Of a DNA stretch of 42,907 nt, positions 24,099 to 32,733 are shown one piece after another. The stretch comes from an uncultured Clostridia bacterium (GTDB taxonomy: Bacteria > Bacillota > Clostridia > UMGS1883), in the NCBI GenBank assembly GCA_934476455.1, contig CAKSNY010000024.1, positions 1-42,907 on the forward strand. Direction: 5' to 3'. The position numbers and the translations under genes were made by a program. Position 1 is the stretch's first letter. Every line of letters begins with the position of its first letter. The notes below the pieces were generated by a model. The model did not search any database. It worked only from the letters and a program-made list of their open reading frames with translations, and had not been told where the DNA came from.

Positions 24099-27000
24099 TT
24101 TTATTACTGCGGTTTTGGCGCTTGTAATTGCAGTGCAGCCTTCTTGTAATATATACGCAGCGTGGGACGGGTACACAGAAAAAAACGGAGACAGCAGCGG
24201 GCAGAAGGTGTTGGTTGATATGAATAATGCGGGCGCAATATATCAGGCAGGCGCCGCAGCGTCGACAAAAAATGCAAATACCGATACATATTCGGCATAC
24301 TGGGCAAATCACGAAAGTGGCGGTGTTATAAATTTTACAAGCGTTGAACGTAACTGGGCAGATTGCGAATCTATTACGTTTGACGTATATTCGGAACACG
24401 CCACGGGCGGAAAAATTGCAATGATGGTTTATTGCGATTATGTGCCTGCACCCGGAAAAACGATGAGCTATCAGCAAAAAACCTTTACGGTTGATTGGAG
24501 CGGAAAAAAGACATTTACATGGGCTCTTGATGAATTTACGGTCGGAAATTCGGCAGATTTTGCAAAGGTAAACCGTGTGGAATTTATTGCAAACGGATGG
24601 GGCTGTACACCGTATAAGGACACCGCGCTTTATATAGGAACAGTGAGAGGGAACTTGTCCTCTGATGAAGAAAACGGGCAAGCGGCGGATATAAAGCTTA
24701 CAGCAGAAGAGAGAAAAAACGTGCTTACAGCCTTGGAAAAAAGCATTGCGGTGTGTGTGTTCTCATCCAACACAATTAAGGACAAAAAAATATACGATTA
24801 CGGAGGCAATCGCATAACCACGGTAAACGGAATAAGTATGGCGCCGACAGAATTTTTTGAAAACGCGAAGATAGCGTCTGTCACAGAAAGCGAAGGGAAA
24901 ATAACATTAAAAAACAGTGCCGCTGCCGTTACAATAAACCAAGATAAGCTTACGTACAGTGCGGCAAACACTAAAGGAACGCTGGAAACACCGGTAATTG
25001 AAGACAAAAATACAAAGTATTATCCGCTTGTGCAAATTGCCGGCTTGCTTGGGCTTAACGCGGCCACGAAGGACGGCGTTACGGTTATCGGAGAATCGGA
25101 TGCGGTGCTTAAGCTTATGTCCGATAAAAAGTTGGCAGAGCACATTAAAATTTTACTTTGCAGCTATACAAGCGGCGCGGAGGTTACAAAGGAACAGTGG
25201 AAAGAGATAAGGGAAAACTGGCGAAAATATCTTGTCGGTGACGAAGACAACGATATGTCAAACAACTATGTAAAAGACAAGATAACGCAAATAGACAAAG
25301 CGTGTAAGTCGGCATGGTCACAGCTGAACCGCCAAAAAAACGCAGCCGTTCTTTTCGGAACGCGCCCTGTCACAGCAACAACAGATATGAACACACAGTA
25401 TTCGTATATGGAAAGTATGGCGTTTGCTTACGGAACATATGGCAGTGCATATTATCAAAACAAAAAACTGCGCTCTGATATATTGTACTGTATGAATTAT
25501 CTTTACAAGCATTATTACGGACAGGCAGAGATTGACGGCACCGGCTGGAGAAGCACAAAGCTTTTTAACTGGTCGGATTGGTATGTTACAACGCCGGGAT
25601 ATCTGATGAACACAATTTTAATAATGGATAATTGCTTAAATGATGATAAAATAAAAAAATATTTGTCATTGTATGAGCATTTGCGCGGTGAAATGCGAAC
25701 ACGCAAAACACCCGACGAGGCTGCAAGCCGTATATATAACGGTACGCTGGCAGCTGTTCTTTTAAAAAACGAACAGCGTATGCGTGCGATGACAGAGGAC
25801 TATAATTTGCTTTTGGTTCCGGCGTCGTCAGGGCTGGGTGTTCAGGAGGACTGGCTGTATCTTACACATAATCATTTACCATATACCTCGGCATACGGCA
25901 CCGGCTCGCTGCTAAACAGAATAGTAGTGGTTGAATCCATATTAAAAGGTACGTGCTTTGAATTTACATCTCCGTATAAATATAATTCGTGTATCTGGAT
26001 GAGAGAGATGTTTGAGCCGATACTGTTTAACAGCGGGCTGATGAGCGCTTTTGCCGGACGTGCACCGGGAATGGAACAGGTATACGGTTCTTATGTAACA
26101 GGTGCGGCGGTAAATCTTATAGGCGTATTCGGATATGATGACGATGAAACGATGAAACAGATTATTAAGCGCAGCGTTAATGAAAGTGTTCGCTCGACGC
26201 TGGTAAACTATCTCAGGATAAGTCAGCTGTCAAAGCTTGCAAAAATAGAAAACGACAGCACAGTTAAGCTTTTACCTTATAATCGTGCAAAGGTATACTA
26301 TACAGGCGACAGGGTTGTTTTGCAGCGTGACGATTACGCGGTTGCACTTTCTATGTCATCATCGCGCATACCGAAGTACGAGTCGTTAAACGGCGTTAAT
26401 ATGGACGGCTGGTATACGGGAGACGGAATGGTTTATACGTATATAAAGGGCGATAATAACGCTTATAACTCTGTATATTGGAAACAGGCAAATCCGTATC
26501 ACCGCGGAGGAACGACCGTAGACACCCAGGAAAGACAGGCAGTGAGTGTTTCCTTCGGAAAAGAGTATTTTTCCGAACAGGATTTTGTAGGGGCTGTCGA
26601 GTTTGAAAAAATGTATGCCGCAGCGGCAATGCAGCACGAGGATTTTACAAACCTGAAACAGGGTACGACCTCCACAGACGAATACGGCGGAGATTTGGAG
26701 GTTCATCAAAGCTCGCTTAAAGGTAAAAAAGCCTGGTTTATGTTTGATGACGAGATTGTATGTCTTGGTGCGGATATTAACGCAAGCGACGGATACGACG
26801 TTCAGACGGTTTTGGAAAACAGAAAGCTTAATATTGAAAAAACCGTTACAAATGTTGAAAACGCTGCAAATATGCCGTACGAAATTGTGAGTGTGACAGC
26901 AAGCGGCGATGACGGCAACGGACCGGAAAATGTCGTGGATAACGATTATAACACGCGGTGGTCGCTTGAAGGAACGGTGGGCTCTTACATAGTGCTGGAG

Positions 27001-27933
27001 CTTGAGCAGGTAAGCCCTATAGGGTATGTGGGCATTGCACAATACAACGGAACCGGCGGAAAACAGGCAATCTTCGATATGGAGGTATCGACAGACGGCG
27101 AAAACTGGGATAAGGTTGATTCGTTTAAAGCGAGCGGTACCACCGTTTCAATGGAAGCCTTTGATATGAAAGGCGTAAACGCAAAATATGTTCGTTACAA
27201 CGGGCACGGCAGAACGAACAGCAGCTGGAACAGCGTAACGGAAATAAAGATATTTCCCCCGTCAAAGGATGGCACAATGGCTGTTGACGGGCAGCTGTCG
27301 CAGGCAAGGCAGCTTGGCTTGGAGGACATTTTGGTAGACGGTGTTATGATGGAAAAGTCAAACAGCTATGAAAAAAGCTTTATAAATCCGAAATGGCTTC
27401 ATATACAAAATGTCGGCGGTTATGTCCTGCCAAATGGCGGACAGCTGTCCTTAAGAAAGACGGCAGATACCGTATCGTGTATAGAACTGTGGCTTGAACA
27501 CGGTATCAATCCGCAAAAAGGAAGCTATGAATATATAATGCTGCCGTCAAAAAGCGCGGAGGAAACAAAGGCATACAGCGAAAATAACGATGTGGAAATT
27601 ATATCAAATAACGAAGTAATCCAAGCTGCGCGGGAAAAAAAGCTTAATCTGTCGGCAATGGTTTTCTGGCAGAAGGGAAAGTGCGAAAACATAGAAATCA
27701 GCGAACCGGCAATTGTAATGCAGCAGGAGAAAGACGGCATATTGACGGTTTCCGTGTCAGACCCCACACAAAAGCTTGAAAGTGCGGTTTTAAAGGTTTC
27801 GGGTGTGGGCGAAGTTGTAGAATATAACGAAAGGATGAGCGTAGAAAACACAAACGGTATAAGCGATATAACGATTGATTTTACGGGCTCAAAAGGAAAA
27901 ACATTTACGGTAAAATTTAACAAGGCAAAATAA
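24067..27933 (+). CDS. Secreted PL8 polysaccharide lyase with discoidin insert
   Basis: A 1288-residue exoenzyme. The signal peptide (about 1-34) is followed by a beta-rich carbohydrate-binding-like domain (about 40-195), a linker domain (about 200-350), the PL8 alpha/alpha toroid (about 370-760) and the PL8 beta domains (about 770-1288). PL8 enzymes cleave uronic-acid polysaccharides (hyaluronan, chondroitin, xanthan) by beta-elimination. Catalytic positions found by alignment with pneumococcal hyaluronate lyase: Asn501 (NWSDW), His601 and Tyr610 (THNHLPYTSAY), Arg665 (AGRAPG). The second arginine of the usual RGRxxxR motif is Met669. An F5/8-type C (discoidin, CBM32-like) domain of about 130 residues (937-1067) interrupts the beta domain after ENRKL. 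The start is ATG 24067, with GAAAGAGGTGG upstream. The exact substrate is unknown. Confidence 0.9.
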   Translation: MKRRMKRCLFSFITAVLALVIAVQPSCNIYAAWDGYTEKNGDSSGQKVLVDMNNAGAIYQAGAAASTKNANTDTYSAYWANHESGGVINFTSVERNWADCESITFDVYSEHATGGKIAMMVYCDYVPAPGKTMSYQQKTFTVDWSGKKTFTWALDEFTVGNSADFAKVNRVEFIANGWGCTPYKDTALYIGTVRGNLSSDEENGQAADIKLTAEERKNVLTALEKSIAVCVFSSNTIKDKKIYDYGGNRITTVNGISMAPTEFFENAKIASVTESEGKITLKNSAAAVTINQDKLTYSAANTKGTLETPVIEDKNTKYYPLVQIAGLLGLNAATKDGVTVIGESDAVLKLMSDKKLAEHIKILLCSYTSGAEVTKEQWKEIRENWRKYLVGDEDNDMSNNYVKDKITQIDKACKSAWSQLNRQKNAAVLFGTRPVTATTDMNTQYSYMESMAFAYGTYGSAYYQNKKLRSDILYCMNYLYKHYYGQAEIDGTGWRSTKLFNWSDWYVTTPGYLMNTILIMDNCLNDDKIKKYLSLYEHLRGEMRTRKTPDEAASRIYNGTLAAVLLKNEQRMRAMTEDYNLLLVPASSGLGVQEDWLYLTHNHLPYTSAYGTGSLLNRIVVVESILKGTCFEFTSPYKYNSCIWMREMFEPILFNSGLMSAFAGRAPGMEQVYGSYVTGAAVNLIGVFGYDDDETMKQIIKRSVNESVRSTLVNYLRISQLSKLAKIENDSTVKLLPYNRAKVYYTGDRVVLQRDDYAVALSMSSSRIPKYESLNGVNMDGWYTGDGMVYTYIKGDNNAYNSVYWKQANPYHRGGTTVDTQERQAVSVSFGKEYFSEQDFVGAVEFEKMYAAAAMQHEDFTNLKQGTTSTDEYGGDLEVHQSSLKGKKAWFMFDDEIVCLGADINASDGYDVQTVLENRKLNIEKTVTNVENAANMPYEIVSVTASGDDGNGPENVVDNDYNTRWSLEGTVGSYIVLELEQVSPIGYVGIAQYNGTGGKQAIFDMEVSTDGENWDKVDSFKASGTTVSMEAFDMKGVNAKYVRYNGHGRTNSSWNSVTEIKIFPPSKDGTMAVDGQLSQARQLGLEDILVDGVMMEKSNSYEKSFINPKWLHIQNVGGYVLPNGGQLSLRKTADTVSCIELWLEHGINPQKGSYEYIMLPSKSAEETKAYSENNDVEIISNNEVIQAAREKKLNLSAMVFWQKGKCENIEISEPAIVMQQEKDGILTVSVSDPTQKLESAVLKVSGVGEVVEYNERMSVENTNGISDITIDFTGSKGKTFTVKFNKAK

Positions 27934-27967
27934 ATGCCTGAAAATATTTATTTAGGAGAGATTTTTT

Positions 27968-29551
27968 ATGAAAAGATTTATAAGTACTTGCATAGCTGCC
28001 GCTGTTTTTGCGGTATCGGTAACAGCATTTGCAGCGTTTGACCCTGCGGCACAAAACGGATATGACAAGATTATTTATGAAGAAAGCTTTGAAAACACTG
28101 CGACAGACTTTGCGGTTACAGGCGGTACGGGGGCAATTATAAGTGAAAACGGAAATAATGTTTACGAATTTTTCAGAGATGATACAACAAACAAAAGAGC
28201 AGGTGCGCCGACACTTAATATAGACGGAATAAAGTATATTAAAGCGGAAATGAAGGTTAAGCTTAACCAACTTCCGAAAACGGACGGCGGGGCACAAATC
28301 GCAACCTATGGAAACAGCAGCCGCAGACCCATTGCAAATTTCAGTAAAAACGGAAAAATATACTTGTCGTCAAGCGGCGGACAGATTGATTACACCCCGG
28401 GGCAATGGGTGAGCTTTGTATTTTATCTGGATTATAAAAAAGGAACCTGCACAACTTATGCAGACGGAAAGCTTATGACAAACGGCGAAACAATAAATGG
28501 GCTTAGTAATGACGGCTTCGGGCAAATAGTAGGCGTTTTATTTACAGGAGAGAGCGCAGACACAAAAATGTATTTTGACGACGTAAAGTATTCAATCCCC
28601 GCGGGCTCAGTAATTACTTCCGTAACAGAGGAAAAAAGAACAGCTTTGTTTAAGGATGATTTTTCGGAATACAGCGCACCTAACCTTGCAAATGAAACAA
28701 TTTTTACAAACAGGTATGAATACGGTGTTCAAAATAATATCAGAAATCTTACACAAGACCCCGAAGCAAACGGAGCAAGGAGAAACGTTATGGAGTTTCA
28801 ATCGGTTTCATCTGCTGCGTCTTCTAATAAACTGATTGTTAAAAATGCGGTGGAGAATGCCGCAAACCAAGAAAGTGTTGAAATATCAATTGATTTTTAT
28901 CCCCTGGGTTACAGAAACAGCTGGATATATCTTTATACAACAAGCTCCAATAAGCCGTATGTATCATTGGAAACAGACGGAAAAATAAAGATGCGTGACA
29001 ACACAACAGACTGGTATGATACAGGCTTAACATATGAACTTAACAAATGGAACACTCTTAAAATAAAGGCAAAAAAAACAAGCGATAAGAAAAGCTTTAC
29101 GCTTAGCGTATCACTTGACGGAAAAAGCTTTGAAAAAACAGGATGTACAGTATACAATACTACCGATATATCAAGATTTGGATTGTTTGACAGAACACAA
29201 GATACACCGGTTATGTATATTGATAATATCTGCCTTGACGCAATTACCTATGAAACGGCAGCTACGTCTTACGAAAGCTACGTTATACGCCAGAGTGCAG
29301 GCAGTGCAATTGTAAGTGCCGGATATACACCCGAGGGCAGCGAAACGGTAACACCCATCACTGCCTCTTATGCAGACAGCACGAAAAAAACAATGACAAA
29401 GGTTTCCGTCGGAGAGGCAATTTCCGGCAGTGCGGGAACAAAGGTATGGTTTGATACTTATATAAACGACGGTGAAGCGGCGCTTTATAAAGTGTTTCTT
29501 TTTAACAGCCTGACAGGATTAACACCCGCAGCACCGGCAGAGGAGTTTTAA
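27968..29551 (+). CDS. Secreted two-module lectin-like (jelly-roll) protein
   Basis: A 527-residue secreted protein with a signal peptide (about 1-22, AFA-A cleavage). Two modules of roughly 200 residues, about 28-215 and 222-430, each begin with an E/D-S/D-F pattern (IYEESFEN; LFKDDFSEY) and end with a Y-x-D-x-hydrophobic strand (MYFDDVKYSIPA; MYIDNICLDAIT). This is the pattern of concanavalin-A/LamG-like beta-sandwich domains. The last ~95 residues form an Ig-like or Fn3-like tail. No catalytic motif is recognised. It lies between two PL8 genes, 34 bases after the first and 25 before the second. A glycan-binding or scaffolding role is inferred. Confidence 0.6.
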   Translation: MKRFISTCIAAAVFAVSVTAFAAFDPAAQNGYDKIIYEESFENTATDFAVTGGTGAIISENGNNVYEFFRDDTTNKRAGAPTLNIDGIKYIKAEMKVKLNQLPKTDGGAQIATYGNSSRRPIANFSKNGKIYLSSSGGQIDYTPGQWVSFVFYLDYKKGTCTTYADGKLMTNGETINGLSNDGFGQIVGVLFTGESADTKMYFDDVKYSIPAGSVITSVTEEKRTALFKDDFSEYSAPNLANETIFTNRYEYGVQNNIRNLTQDPEANGARRNVMEFQSVSSAASSNKLIVKNAVENAANQESVEISIDFYPLGYRNSWIYLYTTSSNKPYVSLETDGKIKMRDNTTDWYDTGLTYELNKWNTLKIKAKKTSDKKSFTLSVSLDGKSFEKTGCTVYNTTDISRFGLFDRTQDTPVMYIDNICLDAITYETAATSYESYVIRQSAGSAIVSAGYTPEGSETVTPITASYADSTKKTMTKVSVGEAISGSAGTKVWFDTYINDGEAALYKVFLFNSLTGLTPAAPAEEF

Positions 29552-29576
29552 GCAGGCGCAATAAACGGAGAGCCAT

Positions 29577-32500
29577 ATGAAAAAATATATTGCATTTCTG
29601 ATGTCTGTAATTGTTCTTGCGGCGCTTACCGCGTCCTCCGACGCGGAGGATGCGGTAAGCGGCAAGATAAAGACGCTTGACGAAGGATATACGGTTTATA
29701 AAAACGATTTTGAGGGAGAGTGCGACCTTTTCGCTTCAAAAGCAGAAAAGGTATGTGCGCCTGTTTTGCCGCAAATACATAACAGCTGTATAATGGTGCC
29801 CGTAAGAACTGATGAAACAGGATTTGCGGGAACAAAATATGCGCTTTTAAACTCTTTTTCGGGCGAAAAGGCAATTACAGCCGCACGGGTGGAGTTTGAT
29901 GTTCTTCTTACAAAAAAGACGCCTGTAAGCGTGCGTATACTTGACACGCAAAAAAACGGTGCAACTGTAATGAGCTTTGGCAAAAACAGTCTTTATCTGC
30001 ATGAAAACAACGCGACAAACACGCAAAACCTAAAAAAATACGAAAACTATTCCGAAAATGTATGGTATAAAATCGTATTGTATATTGACATTAAAAACGC
30101 AGTATTCGATATGTATATCAATAACGATATGATTACCGAGAATACGTCCTTAAGAGCCGATAAGGAGTCACTTAAGGATTTTATGCACTGGCGCCTTGCG
30201 ATAGGAAAAGGCACAGAGGAAGGCGGCGTATATATTGACAATCTTTCATATAAAATTCCGCTTTCGTGCGTATATGAAAAAAACAAAATACGAAAAGAAT
30301 ATACAGACGGCGGAGAGGTTGTTTTCAGCTGCCTGACAGACAGCGGCAGCGAAGGTGTCATGCCGATTGCAGTATATGAAAACAGCAGGCTTTTAAAAAT
30401 GATGTATGCAAAGAAAACAAATGTGCTTGATGATGTGCTTTTTAAAAGCGATGCCTTAGGGCTTTCTTTGGGGCAAAGTGCAAAAGGTTTTATATTGGAA
30501 AGCTTAAAAAGCCTTACGCCGATATCCAAAGCTGAAAGCGAAATTTTGCCCGACGAAAAAGACTGCGCAATGCTTATAGAAAAGTGGCGCAGCTATTACA
30601 GCTTTGTGCCTGACGGGTGGGAAAACGACAGTGACGTAAAAAACAGGCTTAACATAATAAAGGCACAGTCGCTCAGCGCACAAAATACAATGAATAGAGA
30701 AGAAACGGCACAGTCATTGTGGGGAGAAGGGGTTATAAATTCCTCGCACCGAATGACGTATTCATATGAACTTATACACAAAATGGCGCTTGCGTGGGCT
30801 ACGGAGGGACAAGAGCTTTATCACAGCAATTCGCTTCGGAAAGATATAATATATGCGCTTTCCTGGATGCACGAAAATGTGTACAGCTTTGCGCTGAAAT
30901 CACAAACGGGGTGGCAGGCATTTTCCGAAAACGATTGGTGGGATTGGTTTGTTGGAACACCGAGGTTTATTTTAGACACGATTGTGCTTTTGGGTGACGT
31001 TGATAAAGCTCAAACAGACAGGTGGCTGTCGCCGTACGAATACCTTTCGGAATTTATCAGAACGGATTTAAGCTATGAAGCAAACGTAAACAGCCGTGCG
31101 TACAACGCCTTTTTATGCGGATTGTTGAAGGGCGATATTTTAAAAATACGCAAAATCACATCAGCGTATCCTGTTTTGTTTCAATTTGTAGAAAACGGCA
31201 CGGGAATGTATGAGGATTATTCGTACATAAAGCATAATATGATTGCATACAACGGCTTTTACGGAACAGGCGCTCTTTTGGAAAGGGCTGTAAAGGTTAT
31301 TGCAATAACACAGGGCACGGCTCTTGCACAAGATGAAATGTATATTGAAAAGGTTGTTCAAATATTAAAAAATGCTTTTGAACCGTTTATGGTAAACGGC
31401 GGAATAATGAATATGGTGCGCGGGCGCGGAACAGACCGCTCCGAAGAATATGCCGACGCGTGCAGTGTTTATGCCGCTGCAATTGACTTTTCGGATTTTG
31501 CAGACGAAAGCACAAAAGCATATTTGGCGTCTTTTCTAAAAACACAGCTTACAGGTGCTGCATATGATTATGCAATTGAAAACCTCACACCTTTTCAGAT
31601 AGTAAAATTAAAAAAACTTTTGTCCGAAAATGTTAATTCAAAGGAATATAATATAAGCCGCGTATACAACCATATGGACAGAATAGTTCATCACAGACCC
31701 GAATTTTCGGCAGGGCTTTCGATGTCGTCGGAAAGAACAGCTACATATGAAAGCCTTGACGATTGCAATAAGAAAGGCTGGTACATAGGCGATGGTATGC
31801 TTTATATTTATAATCGAAATGAAGAAAACCCCTACGGAACAGATTATTTTAAATATGCAAACCCTTATAAAAGACCGGGGACAACAGTTGAAGATGTTAA
31901 ACGTGTTGAGGAAAACATTCCGTACGGAAGCGAGCATTTCCCCGCGCAGGATTATGTGGGAGGTGTAAACGCCGAGGGAAGGTACTCTGTAGGGGCGATG
32001 TCGCTTGAAAGCTTCGGCGGCGCGGAAAAGTGTGATTTAACGGCAAAAAAAGCGTGGTTTTTCTTTGACGATGAAATTGTATGCCTTGGTACCGATATAA
32101 ACTCGACAACGGGTTCTTCCGTTTACACTACGGTTGAAAACAGAAAATTGCATCTTAGTGATCCGGCGCCTGAAATTGACGGCTCAAAGGCTTATATGTC
32201 CGGATTCGGCGGCTGTTATTTCCCAAAAGAACAAAATGTTAAAAGCAATATTAAACAATGTGACAATATGAAGTTTTGCGAAATATGGATTGAACACGGG
32301 ATAGCGCCGAAGGACAAAGAATATTCATACGTTTTGCTGCCCGGCGCGACAAAAGAAAAAATATACGAATATGCAGAAAAGCCCGATATTGAAATATCGG
32401 AAAATACAAAAGTACTGCAAGCCGTGGAAGAAAAAACACTCGGAATTACAGGGGTTGTTTTTTGGAAAGCGGGAAAATATCAGAACATAAGCACAGACAC

Positions 32501-32732
32501 CCCGCTTTTAATGATTACAGAGGAAACAAAAGACGGGTATAAGCTTTTTGTAAGCGATCCCACGCATAAAAAGCAAAGCGTGGTAATTACGGTTGACGGT
32601 TTGTTTAAAGCAGAGGGTGAAAGCGACGGCTTCAGTGTAAAAACAAATGAAAAGAGCACAAGATTAACGGTTGACTTAACAAAAACAATTGCAGGAAGCT
32701 ACGGCATAACTTTAAAAAGGCAGGTAGATTAA
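29577..32732 (+). CDS. Secreted PL8 polysaccharide lyase
   Basis: A 1051-residue exoenzyme with a signal peptide (about 1-23), an N-terminal jelly-roll module (about 38-225, ending YIDNLSYKIPL), the PL8 alpha toroid (about 320-690) and PL8 beta domains (about 700-1051). Catalytic blocks are more standard than in the lyase upstream: DWWDWFVGTPR, KHNMIAYNGFY with His553 and Tyr562, and VRGRGTDR with Arg617 and Arg621. The usual catalytic Asn before WWDW is Asp453, preceded by Asn452. No discoidin domain is inserted, so the ENRKL beta region is continuous. It is clearly a diverged paralogue of the first lyase (shared blocks include KKAWF-F/M-FDDEIVCLG and PYRRPGTTV-like). Cleavage of a uronic-acid glycan by beta-elimination is the family activity; specificity is not known. 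Confidence 0.9.
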   Translation: MKKYIAFLMSVIVLAALTASSDAEDAVSGKIKTLDEGYTVYKNDFEGECDLFASKAEKVCAPVLPQIHNSCIMVPVRTDETGFAGTKYALLNSFSGEKAITAARVEFDVLLTKKTPVSVRILDTQKNGATVMSFGKNSLYLHENNATNTQNLKKYENYSENVWYKIVLYIDIKNAVFDMYINNDMITENTSLRADKESLKDFMHWRLAIGKGTEEGGVYIDNLSYKIPLSCVYEKNKIRKEYTDGGEVVFSCLTDSGSEGVMPIAVYENSRLLKMMYAKKTNVLDDVLFKSDALGLSLGQSAKGFILESLKSLTPISKAESEILPDEKDCAMLIEKWRSYYSFVPDGWENDSDVKNRLNIIKAQSLSAQNTMNREETAQSLWGEGVINSSHRMTYSYELIHKMALAWATEGQELYHSNSLRKDIIYALSWMHENVYSFALKSQTGWQAFSENDWWDWFVGTPRFILDTIVLLGDVDKAQTDRWLSPYEYLSEFIRTDLSYEANVNSRAYNAFLCGLLKGDILKIRKITSAYPVLFQFVENGTGMYEDYSYIKHNMIAYNGFYGTGALLERAVKVIAITQGTALAQDEMYIEKVVQILKNAFEPFMVNGGIMNMVRGRGTDRSEEYADACSVYAAAIDFSDFADESTKAYLASFLKTQLTGAAYDYAIENLTPFQIVKLKKLLSENVNSKEYNISRVYNHMDRIVHHRPEFSAGLSMSSERTATYESLDDCNKKGWYIGDGMLYIYNRNEENPYGTDYFKYANPYKRPGTTVEDVKRVEENIPYGSEHFPAQDYVGGVNAEGRYSVGAMSLESFGGAEKCDLTAKKAWFFFDDEIVCLGTDINSTTGSSVYTTVENRKLHLSDPAPEIDGSKAYMSGFGGCYFPKEQNVKSNIKQCDNMKFCEIWIEHGIAPKDKEYSYVLLPGATKEKIYEYAEKPDIEISENTKVLQAVEEKTLGITGVVFWKAGKYQNISTDTPLLMITEETKDGYKLFVSDPTHKKQSVVITVDGLFKAEGESDGFSVKTNEKSTRLTVDLTKTIAGSYGITLKRQVD

Positions 32733-32733
32733 A

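Noticed and set aside
24043..24681. Long antisense frame over the 5' part of the first lyase
   Set aside because: Cys- and Arg-rich product without family resemblance; the sense frame has clear signal peptide and domains.
26821..27300. Frameshift in the first PL8 gene, suggested by loss of alignment with the second PL8
   Set aside because: The frame stays open and the divergent stretch is a well-formed discoidin domain, so it is an insertion.
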